Positions 56,100-64,000 of a stretch of 64,000 nt of DNA are shown here, piece after piece. Position numbers and translations under genes: made by a program. Position 1 is the first letter of the stretch; each line of letters begins with the position of its first letter. The notes under the pieces are model-generated. The model was not told the origin of the DNA. It saw only the letters and a list, made by a program, of their open reading frames with translations, and searched no databases. This DNA is from Ascarosepion bandense (lineage: Eukaryota > Mollusca > Cephalopoda > Sepiida > Sepiidae), in NCBI GenBank assembly GCA_037127315.1, contig JBBBDQ010000398.1, positions 5,208,501 through 5,272,500 of the forward strand, given 5' to 3'.

Positions 56100-56730
56100 C
56101 AGTCTTTTCACATGACATCCGTCACCAAAATTTCATCAAAAATAACTCTGAGAGTGGTTATCTCCCGTTGATTACAAATTACTTTGCAACTCGCTCGTGT
56201 AACCCAAAGGTTGAAATAAGGGATAAAAATACAAAGACTAAAAGTTATTTTTTGTCACTGACATTGGTGGATGACTTCATTGAGTCTAACACAAGGCAGC
56301 AACACTTGAACCCTCACAAAATTTGAACTTCTTCTGTATTGCCGACAGTTCATCTTCTAAATGCGGCTGTCAGCAAGTATTTTCACGAATATATATTGAG
56401 GGTGGACCAGAAACTGATCATCTCTGGTCGGGTCGGCGCGGTGAGGGGGGTATGATGTTGAGAGACCCGAAACACACTAGCGATCCACACAAAGACAACA
56501 CTGACGACACCCTCTAGCGCCCCCACTACGGTGCGTATGTTTAAAAAAATTTATTAGATGCAAATGAATCGTGTAGAAGCATTCAGATTCGTGGTGTCCT
56601 GAGAAAACAAAATGAACTTACTCCCGGTGAAATAATTTCAACAAACTGAATACGTGCCATATTTTTCTTTATTTGTCTAACATCCTTTAAACATGATACG
56701 AATTCTATTCAAAATCCTATCATGTTTACG
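56100..56730. other. No confirmed feature
   Basis: Mixed sequence with a short G-rich patch (56430-56450). A 64-codon frame is present at 56323-56517 without recognised motifs. Confidence 0.35.
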
Positions 56731-56732
56731 CT

Positions 56733-56905
56733 TATGAATGAATGTATCCCCGGGAAATGTATGAATCTATTACGTCTCTCTCCAGCTATGTGTTGAATAG
56801 CAGGACATATTAGTTTAATAGCCTTGGTTGGCAACTGGACTACTGTAGAAAGTAAAGGCAACCTTCTCGGGGTACAAAATTGTGCCAAGTCAGCCATGAA
56901 TTGAA
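56733..56905 (+). mobile_element. SINE family A, both ends truncated
   Basis: Only the core is present: CAGCTATGTGTTGAATAGCA, TAGCCTTGGTTGGCAACTGG, and CCAAGTCAGCCATGAATTG. Confidence 0.78.
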
Positions 56906-56935
56906 AAGGACAGGATCCCCCAAGAGTGTATTATA

Positions 56936-57217
56936 TTTTTTAATCGATTCACCCAAAGCAAGGCAGTATCGCTACTGATGCGAAGGGGGCTACATAAGAG
57001 AGTAAAAAAATTAAGCAAAAGGTGAGTGAAGAGAAAGAATAACCATTTACAGGGGTTGTCATTAAAAGGGGCAAGAGATGGATGAGAATATATGTGTGTT
57101 GCCAGTTGTGAGTGTGAGAAAGGAAAAGAACAAAATATACGGGGTGATGTAGAAAGGATGAGGGAAGGACTGGAGTCAAGTGGATAAGAGATGAGAAATG
57201 ACATTGCATTTAAATTC

Positions 57218-57222
<5 letters not shown>
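56936..57222 (-). mobile_element. LINE 3' UTR fragment
   Basis: A minus-strand poly-A (T-run at 56936) followed by the terminal signature with AAGCAAGGCAGTATCGCTAC, purine-rich 3' UTR and the end of coding (TGACATTGCATTTAAATTCC at 57199). Its edge runs into (AT)n. Confidence 0.82.
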
Positions 57223-57257
<35 letters not shown>

Positions 57258-57290
57258 TTGTGTGGGTGTGCGCACGCGCGTGTGTGATGT
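57223..57290. repeat. (AT)n-(GT)n microsatellite
   Basis: An AT run followed by GT-rich and CGCG-containing sequence. The stretch to 57500 shows nothing else. Confidence 0.85.
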
Positions 57291-57516
57291 TGGGTTTTGA
57301 TAATGCTTAGCGTAAAGATTGTTGTTTTTTCAACGTTTTACTGATAAAAGATATTCTGACAAGCAGGTTTTCAATCATAATGATAGCAGATTGAATAAAA
57401 ATAAAGAGCAGCTAAGACATCATACTGGTGCCTTCAAAAAAATTAGATTCGAAGTTGGCATGATTTTTCTCAGTTAAGTGACAAATGTCATTGCATTAAT
57501 CATATATATATATATA

Positions 57517-57965
57517 TAATCGTGTCGCCCCAAGCAAGGCATTTTACTGCCACTGTTATGCAGGGGGTTACATAGGAAGAATGTATGAGGAGTGAGAGGT
57601 TGCAGGGGGTGTCAGGAAGAGAGTAGGAGAAGGAAGAGAGTACTGATGACAGTGGGGTGGATGTAGAAAAGCATGAGAGAGAGGATGTAAGTTAGTGAGA
57701 GAGGAGATGGCTATTGACTTTACATTTAAATTCTTGGAGATTGTAACTGTCAGGAAAGTAAGTATGCGAAAGAGAATTCCACAAGCGGGATGTGCGAGAA
57801 AAGAAGCTGGTGGAGTAGGATTTGCGTTTAAAATTTATTAGTTTCACAGTAAAAAGGTGGGACCTAGTTGCCAATCTTGTGGCTCGAGGAAATTCGTATA
57901 TAGGGGGTACCAGTGAGCTAAGTTCATCGAAGCAGGATCCGTGAAAGTATTTGTCGAAGAGACAC
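57517..57965 (-). mobile_element. LINE 3' fragment, GGCA-hairpin variant
   Basis: On the minus strand: a 91-codon open frame beginning MCLFDKYFHGSCFDEL and ending LWNSLSHTYFPDSYNLQEFK plus 10 residues, then the 3' UTR and signature with hairpin GGCATTTTACTGCC. It is close to 41227-41670. An (AT)n tract sits where the poly-A tail would be. Confidence 0.85.
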
Positions 57966-57994
57966 AAATTATTTCGTTAGAAGATGTGCAGAGT

Positions 57995-58185
57995 ACAAAC
58001 TACTACAAAATTATACTTTTTATTTCGGCATAGAAAGAACAATGTCTCATCAATTCAATAAACAATGTCTCATCAGGCTGTTAAACAATGATGGTAACAA
58101 TGATTACCATCATTGTAAACTACCTGATGAGACATTGTTCTTTCAATGTCCAAACAAAATGTACAAGTTTGTAGTAGTTTTTAGT
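57995..58185. mobile_element. Foldback structure, ~90-bp imperfect arms
   Basis: The left arm has ACAAACTACTACAAAATTAT, AGAAAGAACAATGTCTCATC and AACAATGATGGTAA. The right arm is the reverse complement, from TTACCATCATTGT through GATGAGACATTGTTCTTTC to AAGTTTGTAGTAGT. The left arm has an extra 23-base duplicate of the CAATGTCTCATCA segment. It lies 250 bp from a Penelope-like element whose 3' flank also has TTTTTAGTAGTTTTT. Confidence 0.82.
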
Positions 58186-58305
58186 TAGGCACACGTTCTA
58201 ACGTATTTAAAAATCATATATAAAAATCATATATAATACATATTATTTCCTAAACAGAGAGTATTTGTTTTCTTTAGTTGGTTCACCTTTTTATATATAT
58301 ATATC

Positions 58306-58437
58306 TATCCGAAGACAGATCTGTTTCGCTGTATCACAGCTCATCTGTAAGGTTAGACTTCGATTGTTTTTAACCCAGAATTGAAAAGCGACCGAACTGG
58401 CGTCAGTCGGCGATTCTACCTCTGGGCTATGATCGTT
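58306..58437 (-). mobile_element. tRNA-derived SINE, family B, copy 3
   Basis: On the minus strand: A box TAGCCCAGAGGTAGAATC, mutated B box (CGCTTTTCAATTCTGG), and tail ending GAGCTGTGATACAGCG. It lies between two (AT)n tracts. Confidence 0.72.
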
Positions 58438-58464
58438 ATATATATATATATAATTTTACAAAAG

Positions 58465-58720
58465 TTTTTTTTTAATTTTTCTAATCCATGAGTCCATAAT
58501 AAGAAAATGTCATCAATGTATCTAAAATAATTTGATGGTTTATATTGTGAATTGTCTAGTATATTTCTTTCTAGAATGTGCATAAAGATATTGGCATAAC
58601 TATGTGCCATTTTCGTGCCCATTGCTGTGCCACTAATCTGTAAATAGTGTTTTGTTGTTGAATTTAAAATTATTATGTGTTAAGATGAAATTTATTAATT
58701 GGCATATATCTGTAATTTGG
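58465..58720 (-). mobile_element. Inverted upstream half of a Penelope-like RT
   Basis: Minus-strand translation reads LINFILTHNNFKFNNK, YLQISGTAMGTKMAHSYANI and NYFRYIDDIFLLWTHGLEKL, the hallmark Penelope-like RT block with the YIDD catalytic motif intact. It stops just after WTHGLEKLK. The upstream-most end (58720) is joined directly to the sense-oriented downstream half at 58721. Confidence 0.85.
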
Positions 58721-59130
58721 TTATGGACTCATGGATTAGAAAAATTAAAAAATCTTTTTTACTTTCTGCAACAACTTTCACAATACAATTAAATTTGCCA
58801 TGGAGTACTCATACACATCCGTCCCTTTCTTAGACGTCATGATAAAATTAAACAAACATACACTTTCCACCAGTCTATATAATAAACCCACAAACCAGCA
58901 TAAATTCCTACACTTTAAATTTGTCATCCCCTTAAATTAAAAAAAATCTATCGTATACAGCTCATTTCTAAGAATCAAACGCATATGCTCAGACCATCCA
59001 GATTTTCTATACAACATTAACAACCTAACAAAGCAATTTCTAAAATGTAAATACCCAATAAAAATAATAAAAGAAGCACTAAATTTAACCACAATCAAAT
59101 ATAATAATAGAAATAAATAAATACTGTCAG
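58721..59130 (+). mobile_element. Downstream half of the same Penelope-like RT, sense
   Basis: Starts with the segment encoding WTHGLEKLK, which duplicates 32 bases of the inverted half (58468-58499), and continues FLDVMIKLNKHTLSTSLYNK, then KPTNQHKFLHF and YSSFLRIKRICSDHPDFLYN. KYPIKIIKEAL follows, the usual RT thumb region of the group. Short frameshifts occur, and no GIY-YIG part remains. Confidence 0.83.
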
Positions 59131-59170
59131 AAAAATACATTTTTAAACTTACAACTTTTTAGTAGTTTTT

Positions 59171-59171
<1 letters not shown>

Positions 59172-59244
<73 letters not shown>
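59172..59244. repeat. (AT)n-(AG)n compound microsatellite
   Basis: About 40 bases of AT then about 30 of AG. The following 59245-59890 shows nothing recognised. Confidence 0.92.
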
Positions 59245-59248
<4 letters not shown>

Positions 59249-59903
59249 GAGTTATACTGTTATTGAATATATATTAAAGGCAGTTTTTTCTGCCGGACAT
59301 CTGAGGAAGCAATATTTTTTCTTGAATTTTTGGGGTCGTTCTCTTTATCCTCGATTGAATTGAGATTTCTTGCATATACCCACGAGCGGTAAATTGAAAG
59401 CGAATAAAGAAATGTCGACCGCTTCGATTATTTCAAAATCCATTGTTCAAAGAGACCAGATCAACCATTGCAATTTAAGACGTTTTAATTTTACTTATTT
59501 GTCGGCATCTTTATTCTTCTAGTAAAATCTGACAAGGAATTCTCGATGTGTGTGTGAGTGCATGCATGCCCGTCTGCGAAAATACATGGTGACCGTTGCA
59601 GATAATATGATAATATCACGAGCTCGGATAATCTCTTTATTAAGGGCCAATAAAGGATTAATATAACGCATTATCTTTTCGTAGATTGATGATTGGTAAG
59701 TTAATTATTTTCTTTAAAATACTCTATTATCGGATTGAATCTCTCGTGCCTATATTAATGCTAAAGACAGTAATCACGACGATAATGTTTCCATGATTTA
59801 GTATCGGAAAAATGGTAGGAATTCAATGAATCCAATGCAAACTCATGAATTATTACTTAGTCAATGTCTTCAAGAATACAATAAGTTTTAATCTTATCAA
59901 CCC

Positions 59904-60690
59904 AAGCCAGGCAATAAAGCCGCTAAGATGTTACTAGGTATGAAAGAATATGAAAAACAGCAACATTTTTTAAATCAATAGAGCACAAGCAAGGTGATAA
60001 TATCACTATGATGCAAGGAGATCTTGGAAGTGAAAAAAATAGATAGCTTTAGTAGGATCAAGGATAAAAAGCCAGGCAATAAAGCTACTAAGATGTTACT
60101 TGGTATGAAAGAATATGGAAAACAGCAACATTTTTTAAATCAATACAGCACAAGCAAGGTAATAATATCACTATGATGCAAGGAGATCTTGGAAGTGAAT
60201 AAATATATAGCTTTAGTAGGATCAAGGAAAAAATCCAGCCAATAAAGCTACTAAGTTGTTACTAGGTATGAAAGAATATGGAAAACAGCAACATTTTTTA
60301 AATCAATACAGCACAAGCAAGGTGATAATATCACTATGATGCAAGGAAAACTTGGATGTGAAAAAAAATAGATAGCTATATTAGGATCAAGGAAAAAAAG
60401 CCAGGCAATGAAGCCACTAAGATGTTACTTGGTATGAAAGAATATGGAAAACAGCAACATTTTTTTAAATCAATACAGCACAAGCAAGGTGATAATATCA
60501 CTATGATGCAAGGAAATCTTGGATGTGAAAAAAATAGATAGCTTTAGTAGGATCAAGGAAAAAAATTCAGAAAAGTTGATACATCAGAAAGAAGTGATAA
60601 AAAGAAAAGAAATTATGAACATCTACTTCTGTTCAAAAGACTGTGGAGGCGAATCTATCTACTTCAACTGAAGAAAATAAATAAATAGCA
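59904..60690 (+). repeat. 165-bp tandem repeat, four units, LINE-tail derived
   Basis: Units start with AAGCCAGGCAATAAAGC at 59904, 60069, 60232 and 60398, a period of 163-166. Each unit contains two segments that resemble the LINE terminal signature: (AGCCAGGCAATAAAGCC..CTAAGATG) and (CAAGCAAGGTGATAATATCA). After the array, 60625-60690 resembles the 147-bp repeat at 9890-9950. Confidence 0.88.
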
Positions 60691-60851
60691 AATAAATTTT
60701 CAGAATGTAGGCGGAGACGATACAAGTATACATTTGCAGTTAACTTTTGAAGTTAGCGGAAACCCAACCCTAAAATAAAAACAAAATTAATAGATCTCAA
60801 CCCCTGTGTAAAAGACCTAGGAAGAGTTTTAAGTAGAGAGGACAATAAAAG

Positions 60852-61025
60852 AATCAGTCAGTTAATTGCTATACGTGATACACGCTTAGGCGATCAAGTC
60901 CCGAAAGAGACATGACTAACTGGGCAGAAGATTATCTCGCAGTAGGTTACCATTACTTTCTGCGGTAGAATGGTTGCCACCCAAGGCTATAGAACTCAAT
61001 CTTTCCTGTTATGTAACCCATAAAT
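60852..61025 (-). mobile_element. SINE family A, 5'-truncated
   Basis: Minus-strand 3' half: tail with CAGTCAGTTAA, hairpin AAGTCCCGAAAGAGACATG (plus-strand text near 60896), and core to TTATGTAACCCATAAA. Confidence 0.83.
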
Positions 61026-61109
61026 AAAAGTATAGTAATTATTTAAAGAGACGGTGACGATGGATACGGCGTCTCAATTTTTTGAAGATCAAACTTACAC
61101 GAATTAGGT

Positions 61110-62371
61110 TCGTTCACGATTTCGGTGGGAATGTCCGTATGTGTCGGTTGGCGTCTCGAGGTCGGTAAGTTGACGCAAAACGGTGGTACGCTTCATGCTT
61201 TCACTGCTGTGCGCGTCGTTTCTCTCTTTCTCTCTCTTTTTTTTTGTTTTTTTTTCTTCTTCGCTTACCTGACCTCGCAGTTGCTGTTAACTTTCGCTGA
61301 CCGTTCGTCATTCGTCTCGTTCCCACTGCCCACACGCCGCAGCGCACCGCTGTCTTTGTCGCTTTCGTCGTCTTCGTCGTCTTCGTCGCCACCTCCGCCG
61401 CCTTCGTCGTCCGTCGTGTTTTGTGCGCTCAGGCAAGGTGTCTGTCGGACGCCCAGCAGCCGTCTACGGGTCAGCCTGGCACATTCGCACGCTATAGGCT
61501 AATTGTCTACGAGATCGGGGTACCACACGTTGGCGTGGTCGGACGCGTAGCCGACGAGATCGGGGTACCACACTTTGGCGTGGTCGGACGCGCAGCCGAC
61601 GAGAACACGCCGTCGTGATTGGACGCGAGCCAGACGCAGGCAGACGGAGAGAAAAAAGGCAGAAAAAGCAAGGCGCTTGTCGGACGGCAGGCTGCTGGCA
61701 AGTGAGCGCGTGGCGACGCCGTCCGGTACTCGCAAGCAAGCAAGCAGGCAAGAAGGCAGGCAGGCAGGAGAACCGGTACGCCGTGGTCGGACGTTCAACA
61801 GCCGGGCTATGAGACAGATTCTCAGGGAAAGTAGTAAAAGTTTGGTTGTGGCGAGAAATCTGCCTGGCCACCACTGGTTGGCGTGATCGGACACGAGTTA
61901 GACGCCAACCACGCACGCAAACATTTGGTTTGTGTGAGCAGGCAGACAGAGAGAAGAGAGAAAAAAGCAAAGGTTCTTACACGATTGACACTTGTGTGCG
62001 GGGATGGAAGGATGACCGAAGAGCAGGCGTGTGTCGGACGGCAGGCTGGTGGCAAGCGAGCGAGCGCGTGGTGCCGGTACTCGCAGGCAGGCAGGCAGGA
62101 GAACCGGTACGCCTTGGTCGGACGTTCAACAGCCGGGTTACGTGTAAGTATCGTTGGTTGTGGGGCTTAGTGCTGCCAACGACGACGACGAGATATCTGG
62201 CTCTCTCTCTGTCTGGCTACCACTCGTTTGCTCGTCTCTCGGGAATCCGGTTCGTCGTCTGCGTCGCCGTCGTCGCTTACAAGGGGGTGGGTGGTTGGGG
62301 GGTTTCTGCTTCGTGCCAAGCCGTCGCATTCGACGACCCGTCGTCACGGCAAAGCTCGCCTCGCGGTCTCG
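61110..62371. promoter_or_regulatory. CpG-rich island-like block with internal tandem duplication
   Basis: GC- and CpG-rich, unlike anything else in the window. Two strong donor-like GTAAGT sites on the plus strand (61165 and 62144) suggest possible 5' exons of an unseen transcript. A duplicated module (TGTCGGACGGCAGGCTG...GGTCGGACGTTCAACAGCCG) occurs at 61678-61805 and 62029-62134. A shorter duplication is GAGATCGGGGTACCACAC at 61511 and 61557. The (CGTCTT)n/CCGCC stretch near 61365-61410 is low-complexity. Long frames on both strands overlap one another and are probably composition artefacts. Confidence 0.45.
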
Positions 62372-62531
62372 CAGGGTTGTTAGCACCCAAACCCCAAACC
62401 TGGAAGACCGGTGGACCATTCATGGTCCTTATGTTTACAGCACCTGGTATTCCCAAATGGTCACCCATTTAAGTACTGACCAGGCTTGATTTTGCTTAAC
62501 TTGATTGGACGGGAACCGGTGCATTCAGCAC
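62372..62531 (-). mobile_element. 5S rRNA-derived SINE, second copy
   Basis: On the minus strand: TGAATGCACCGGTTCCCGTC, AAGTTAAGCAAAATCAAGCC, TGGTCAGTACTTAAATGGGT and GGGAATACCAGGTGCTGTAA. The family hairpin GGACCATGAATGGTCC and CCAGGTTTGGGGTTTGGGTG follow, and it ends near AACAACCCTGC. The first ~17 bases of 5S are missing. It adjoins the CpG-rich block without an obvious (GAT)n tail. Confidence 0.82.
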
Positions 62532-62534
62532 AAT

Positions 62535-63100
62535 ATATAATCATAGACATTTTTTGTGTATAATGTATTTAATTTTCAGTTTCTTTTATTTTTCAGCCCT
62601 GTCCATAACCTTCATTTTTATCTCATTCGCTTAATCCTTTTGGTTTTCATTTTTTAGGCCTTACTTTATAGTATTATCTGTTTATTTTTATTTCATGTTA
62701 CGTCGAACATTTTGATTTTATCTCTTTTATCTCTTTTATTTATATTTTTTCTCTGCTATTTATTTACTAATTTGTTTATCTTGCTAGTTTTATTTTTTGA
62801 AAGTAACATTGTTTTGTTTCAGTAAATTTATTCCTTTTATTTTTTCATGTTAAACATTCTTTTTTAATCTGATTTTTGTCCTTTTTTTCATTGTTAAATT
62901 TGTTTTCCTTCTTTGTGAGAAGGACATTGTTTTAATTTGTAACATTTTATACGTCAAAAACCCTTAAAGTTTAACCAAATTTGATAGGTATTTTATTTCA
63001 TTGTATTCGTGAAACTGTTTTCATTGTTCTGTATTTGTTTAAGAATTGTTTTCTTTATTTATATTTTCCCTGTTTTCCGTGGAAAAGTAACTTAAATAAA
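62535..63100. other. T-rich stretch, no recognisable feature
   Basis: Many T runs and no copy of the window's repeat families. Confidence 0.4.
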
Positions 63101-63105
63101 CAAAA

Positions 63106-63225
63106 ATGGCCGGCCAACATTGGTCAATGAAAAAACATATGTTCGATGCGAAAAAGAAAAACCCTCTCGATAAAAATACTCAATCGACAGTTACTGTTAA
63201 GAACGTAGCCACTGGTAAAAAATGA
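63106..63225 (+). CDS. Possible 39-codon small ORF (unknown)
   Basis: ATG in a strong initiation context (AACAAAAATGGCC), preceded by a T-rich leader. The product begins MAGQHWSMKKHMFD and is lysine-rich, ending VKNVATGKK. About 50 bases downstream, TTTCTTTTGATGTTGCTAG looks like a 3' splice site, and GGTAAAAAATG near the stop could be a weak donor, so it may be a first exon. No family is recognised, and an ORF this short can arise by chance. Confidence 0.2.
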   Translation: MAGQHWSMKKHMFDAKKKNPLDKNTQSTVTVKNVATGKK

Positions 63226-63419
63226 TAACTCAAGATTTATTTTGAATTTTCTTTTTCTTTTGATGTTGCTAGTGTAACCCCAAAACCAGTAATAGCCAAA
63301 ATTAAGAAAAGGTGTTGCAAACTCATTCCGATGACAGCGGCAAGGATAACAGCAAAATCAAAGACGAAAATGTAGTGGCTGGCGATGATACTGTTATAAA
63401 AGAGATATTGTCTTACCTG

Positions 63420-63530
63420 TTATCTTGGATTGAGCCACTTTCCCACCATCTTAACGTAGTTTCCCTGTGCCTTTTTTTATGAATATATTCACGATTATTT
63501 TTCTGAAAGGCTTTCCGCTTTGGTACTGCT
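63420..63530 (+). mobile_element. Diverged LINE fragment
   Basis: GAGCCACTTTCCCACCATCT and GTTTCCCTGTGCC correspond to the LINE tail coding RLQPLSHRRDVASLCL. It continues into CTGAAAGGCTTTCCGCTTTG, as also seen near 205 at the window start. Confidence 0.5.
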
Positions 63531-63532
63531 TG

Positions 63533-63700
63533 TACCTATATTTTATCGATTATGCAAAGGCGTTCGACAAAATACGCCAGAAAGAATTGATGGAGATACT
63601 TGGTAGCCTCGACACATTTGGAAAAGACATAAGAGTAAACAAGAATCTCTACTGGCAGCCAGCTGTCTGCATACTTCTCGTAGGAAGTCCCGACTGAAGT
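63533..63700 (+). mobile_element. RTE-like LINE RT fragment (palm motif)
   Basis: Open translation reads YFIDYAKAFDKIRQKELMEI, then LGSLDTFGKDIRVNKNLYWQ. This is the RT motif with the first catalytic aspartate (F-x-D-Y-x-K-A-F-D) as in RTE-type LINEs. After about 63690 the similarity is lost, and 63700-64000 shows nothing recognised. It is the only copy here that carries this part of the RTE RT. Confidence 0.78.
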
Positions 63701-64000
63701 GTGTAATCCACGTGACGGAGTTTCTGATGAGAGCCAAGAGCTACAAACATTTTATCAAATAAGATGGGCTCCTGGTATAGTTTCAGAAATTAAAGAATTT
63801 TGAAAATGAATTGCATCAGCTTTTATTGACGAGAGGCATTCATGCAAAACTTGTCACTCCATGACACCACGAGAAAATCATTGACATCTCTGGGGTATAA
63901 AACACCAAAAATAATAAAAGATATGTGGGATGCACTGCTACTCTCAGGTACCAACTGGAGATCACTTCTAACTTGAAACCGTATCACAAACGAACTCATT

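Noticed and set aside
61464..62472. Long overlapping reading frames (up to 208 codons) on both strands in the CpG-rich block
   Set aside because: They overlap in several frames on both strands, contain low-complexity Arg/Ala/Pro or Lys/Gln runs and repeat-derived text, and their openness is explained by high GC.
1..64000. Bacterial-type operons, ribosome binding sites, attachment sites or origins
   Set aside because: No long uninterrupted gene, no Shine-Dalgarno-spaced gene series, and pervasive eukaryotic retroelements.

Overview
This looks like a eukaryotic, intergenic or intronic window made almost entirely of transposable-element debris, satellites and simple repeats. Nothing in it looks bacterial, and I could not confirm a single intact host protein-coding gene. 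The repeat content suggests an invertebrate, most likely a lophotrochozoan and plausibly a cephalopod such as an octopus. It includes about 15 copies of one roughly 300-bp tRNA-derived SINE, a jockey/CR1-type LINE, an RTE-type LINE, Penelope-like elements with a GIY-YIG remnant, non-autonomous Helitrons, and abundant (AT)n, (CT)n and (GATA)n. The organism call is inference from repeat style, not from a marker gene.

Layout. 0-5.5 kb: LINE remains, a GC-rich cluster of hairpins (about 690-790), two copies of a second tRNA-derived SINE embedded in (AT)n, and other microsatellites. 5.5-10.7 kb: a dead Tc1-like transposase, a 120-bp tandem/dispersed repeat split by a Helitron, AT-rich filler, and a 147-bp tandem repeat behind a LINE tail. 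10.7-16 kb: a largely empty AT-rich stretch, then SINE and LINE fragments, a Helitron, and a SINE split by a solo LTR. 16.9-27 kb: a strongly pyrimidine-rich domain peppered with insertions, including a mariner-like element with TIRs, LINEs, SINEs, an RTE and a Helitron, plus a full-length 5S rRNA-like copy. 27.9-30.3 kb: two long inverted-repeat structures. 31.6-35.6 kb: Helitron, LINE and RTE remains.

35.97-40.3 kb is the most striking region. About 25 tandem copies of a 139-bp unit derived from a tRNA-like element are followed by an RTE tail flanked by 64-bp direct repeats, then by an inverted duplicate of the diverged end of the array. 40.4-48.8 kb holds more SINE/LINE/RTE pieces, a perfect 29-bp-arm palindrome, and a minisatellite split by a LINE. 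48.9-50.3 kb is a degenerate Penelope-like element. 50.4-54.9 kb holds RTE and LINE remains and a GATA-containing 165-bp higher-order repeat. 55.08-56.08 kb shows a three-level nest (SINE, then 5S-derived SINE, then LINE). 58.4-59.1 kb is a Penelope-like element with a twin-priming-style inversion. 59.9-60.6 kb is a 165-bp tandem repeat related to LINE 3' ends. 61.1-62.5 kb is a CpG-rich island-like block ending in a second 5S-derived SINE. The window closes with T-rich sequence, a possible 39-codon ORF and an RTE reverse-transcriptase fragment.

The genes do not form a pathway. The relationships here are those of mobile elements: LINEs probably supplied the machinery for SINE spread, and insertions and tandem amplification built the present structure. 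Coordinates of degenerate elements are read by eye and may be off by some tens of bases.
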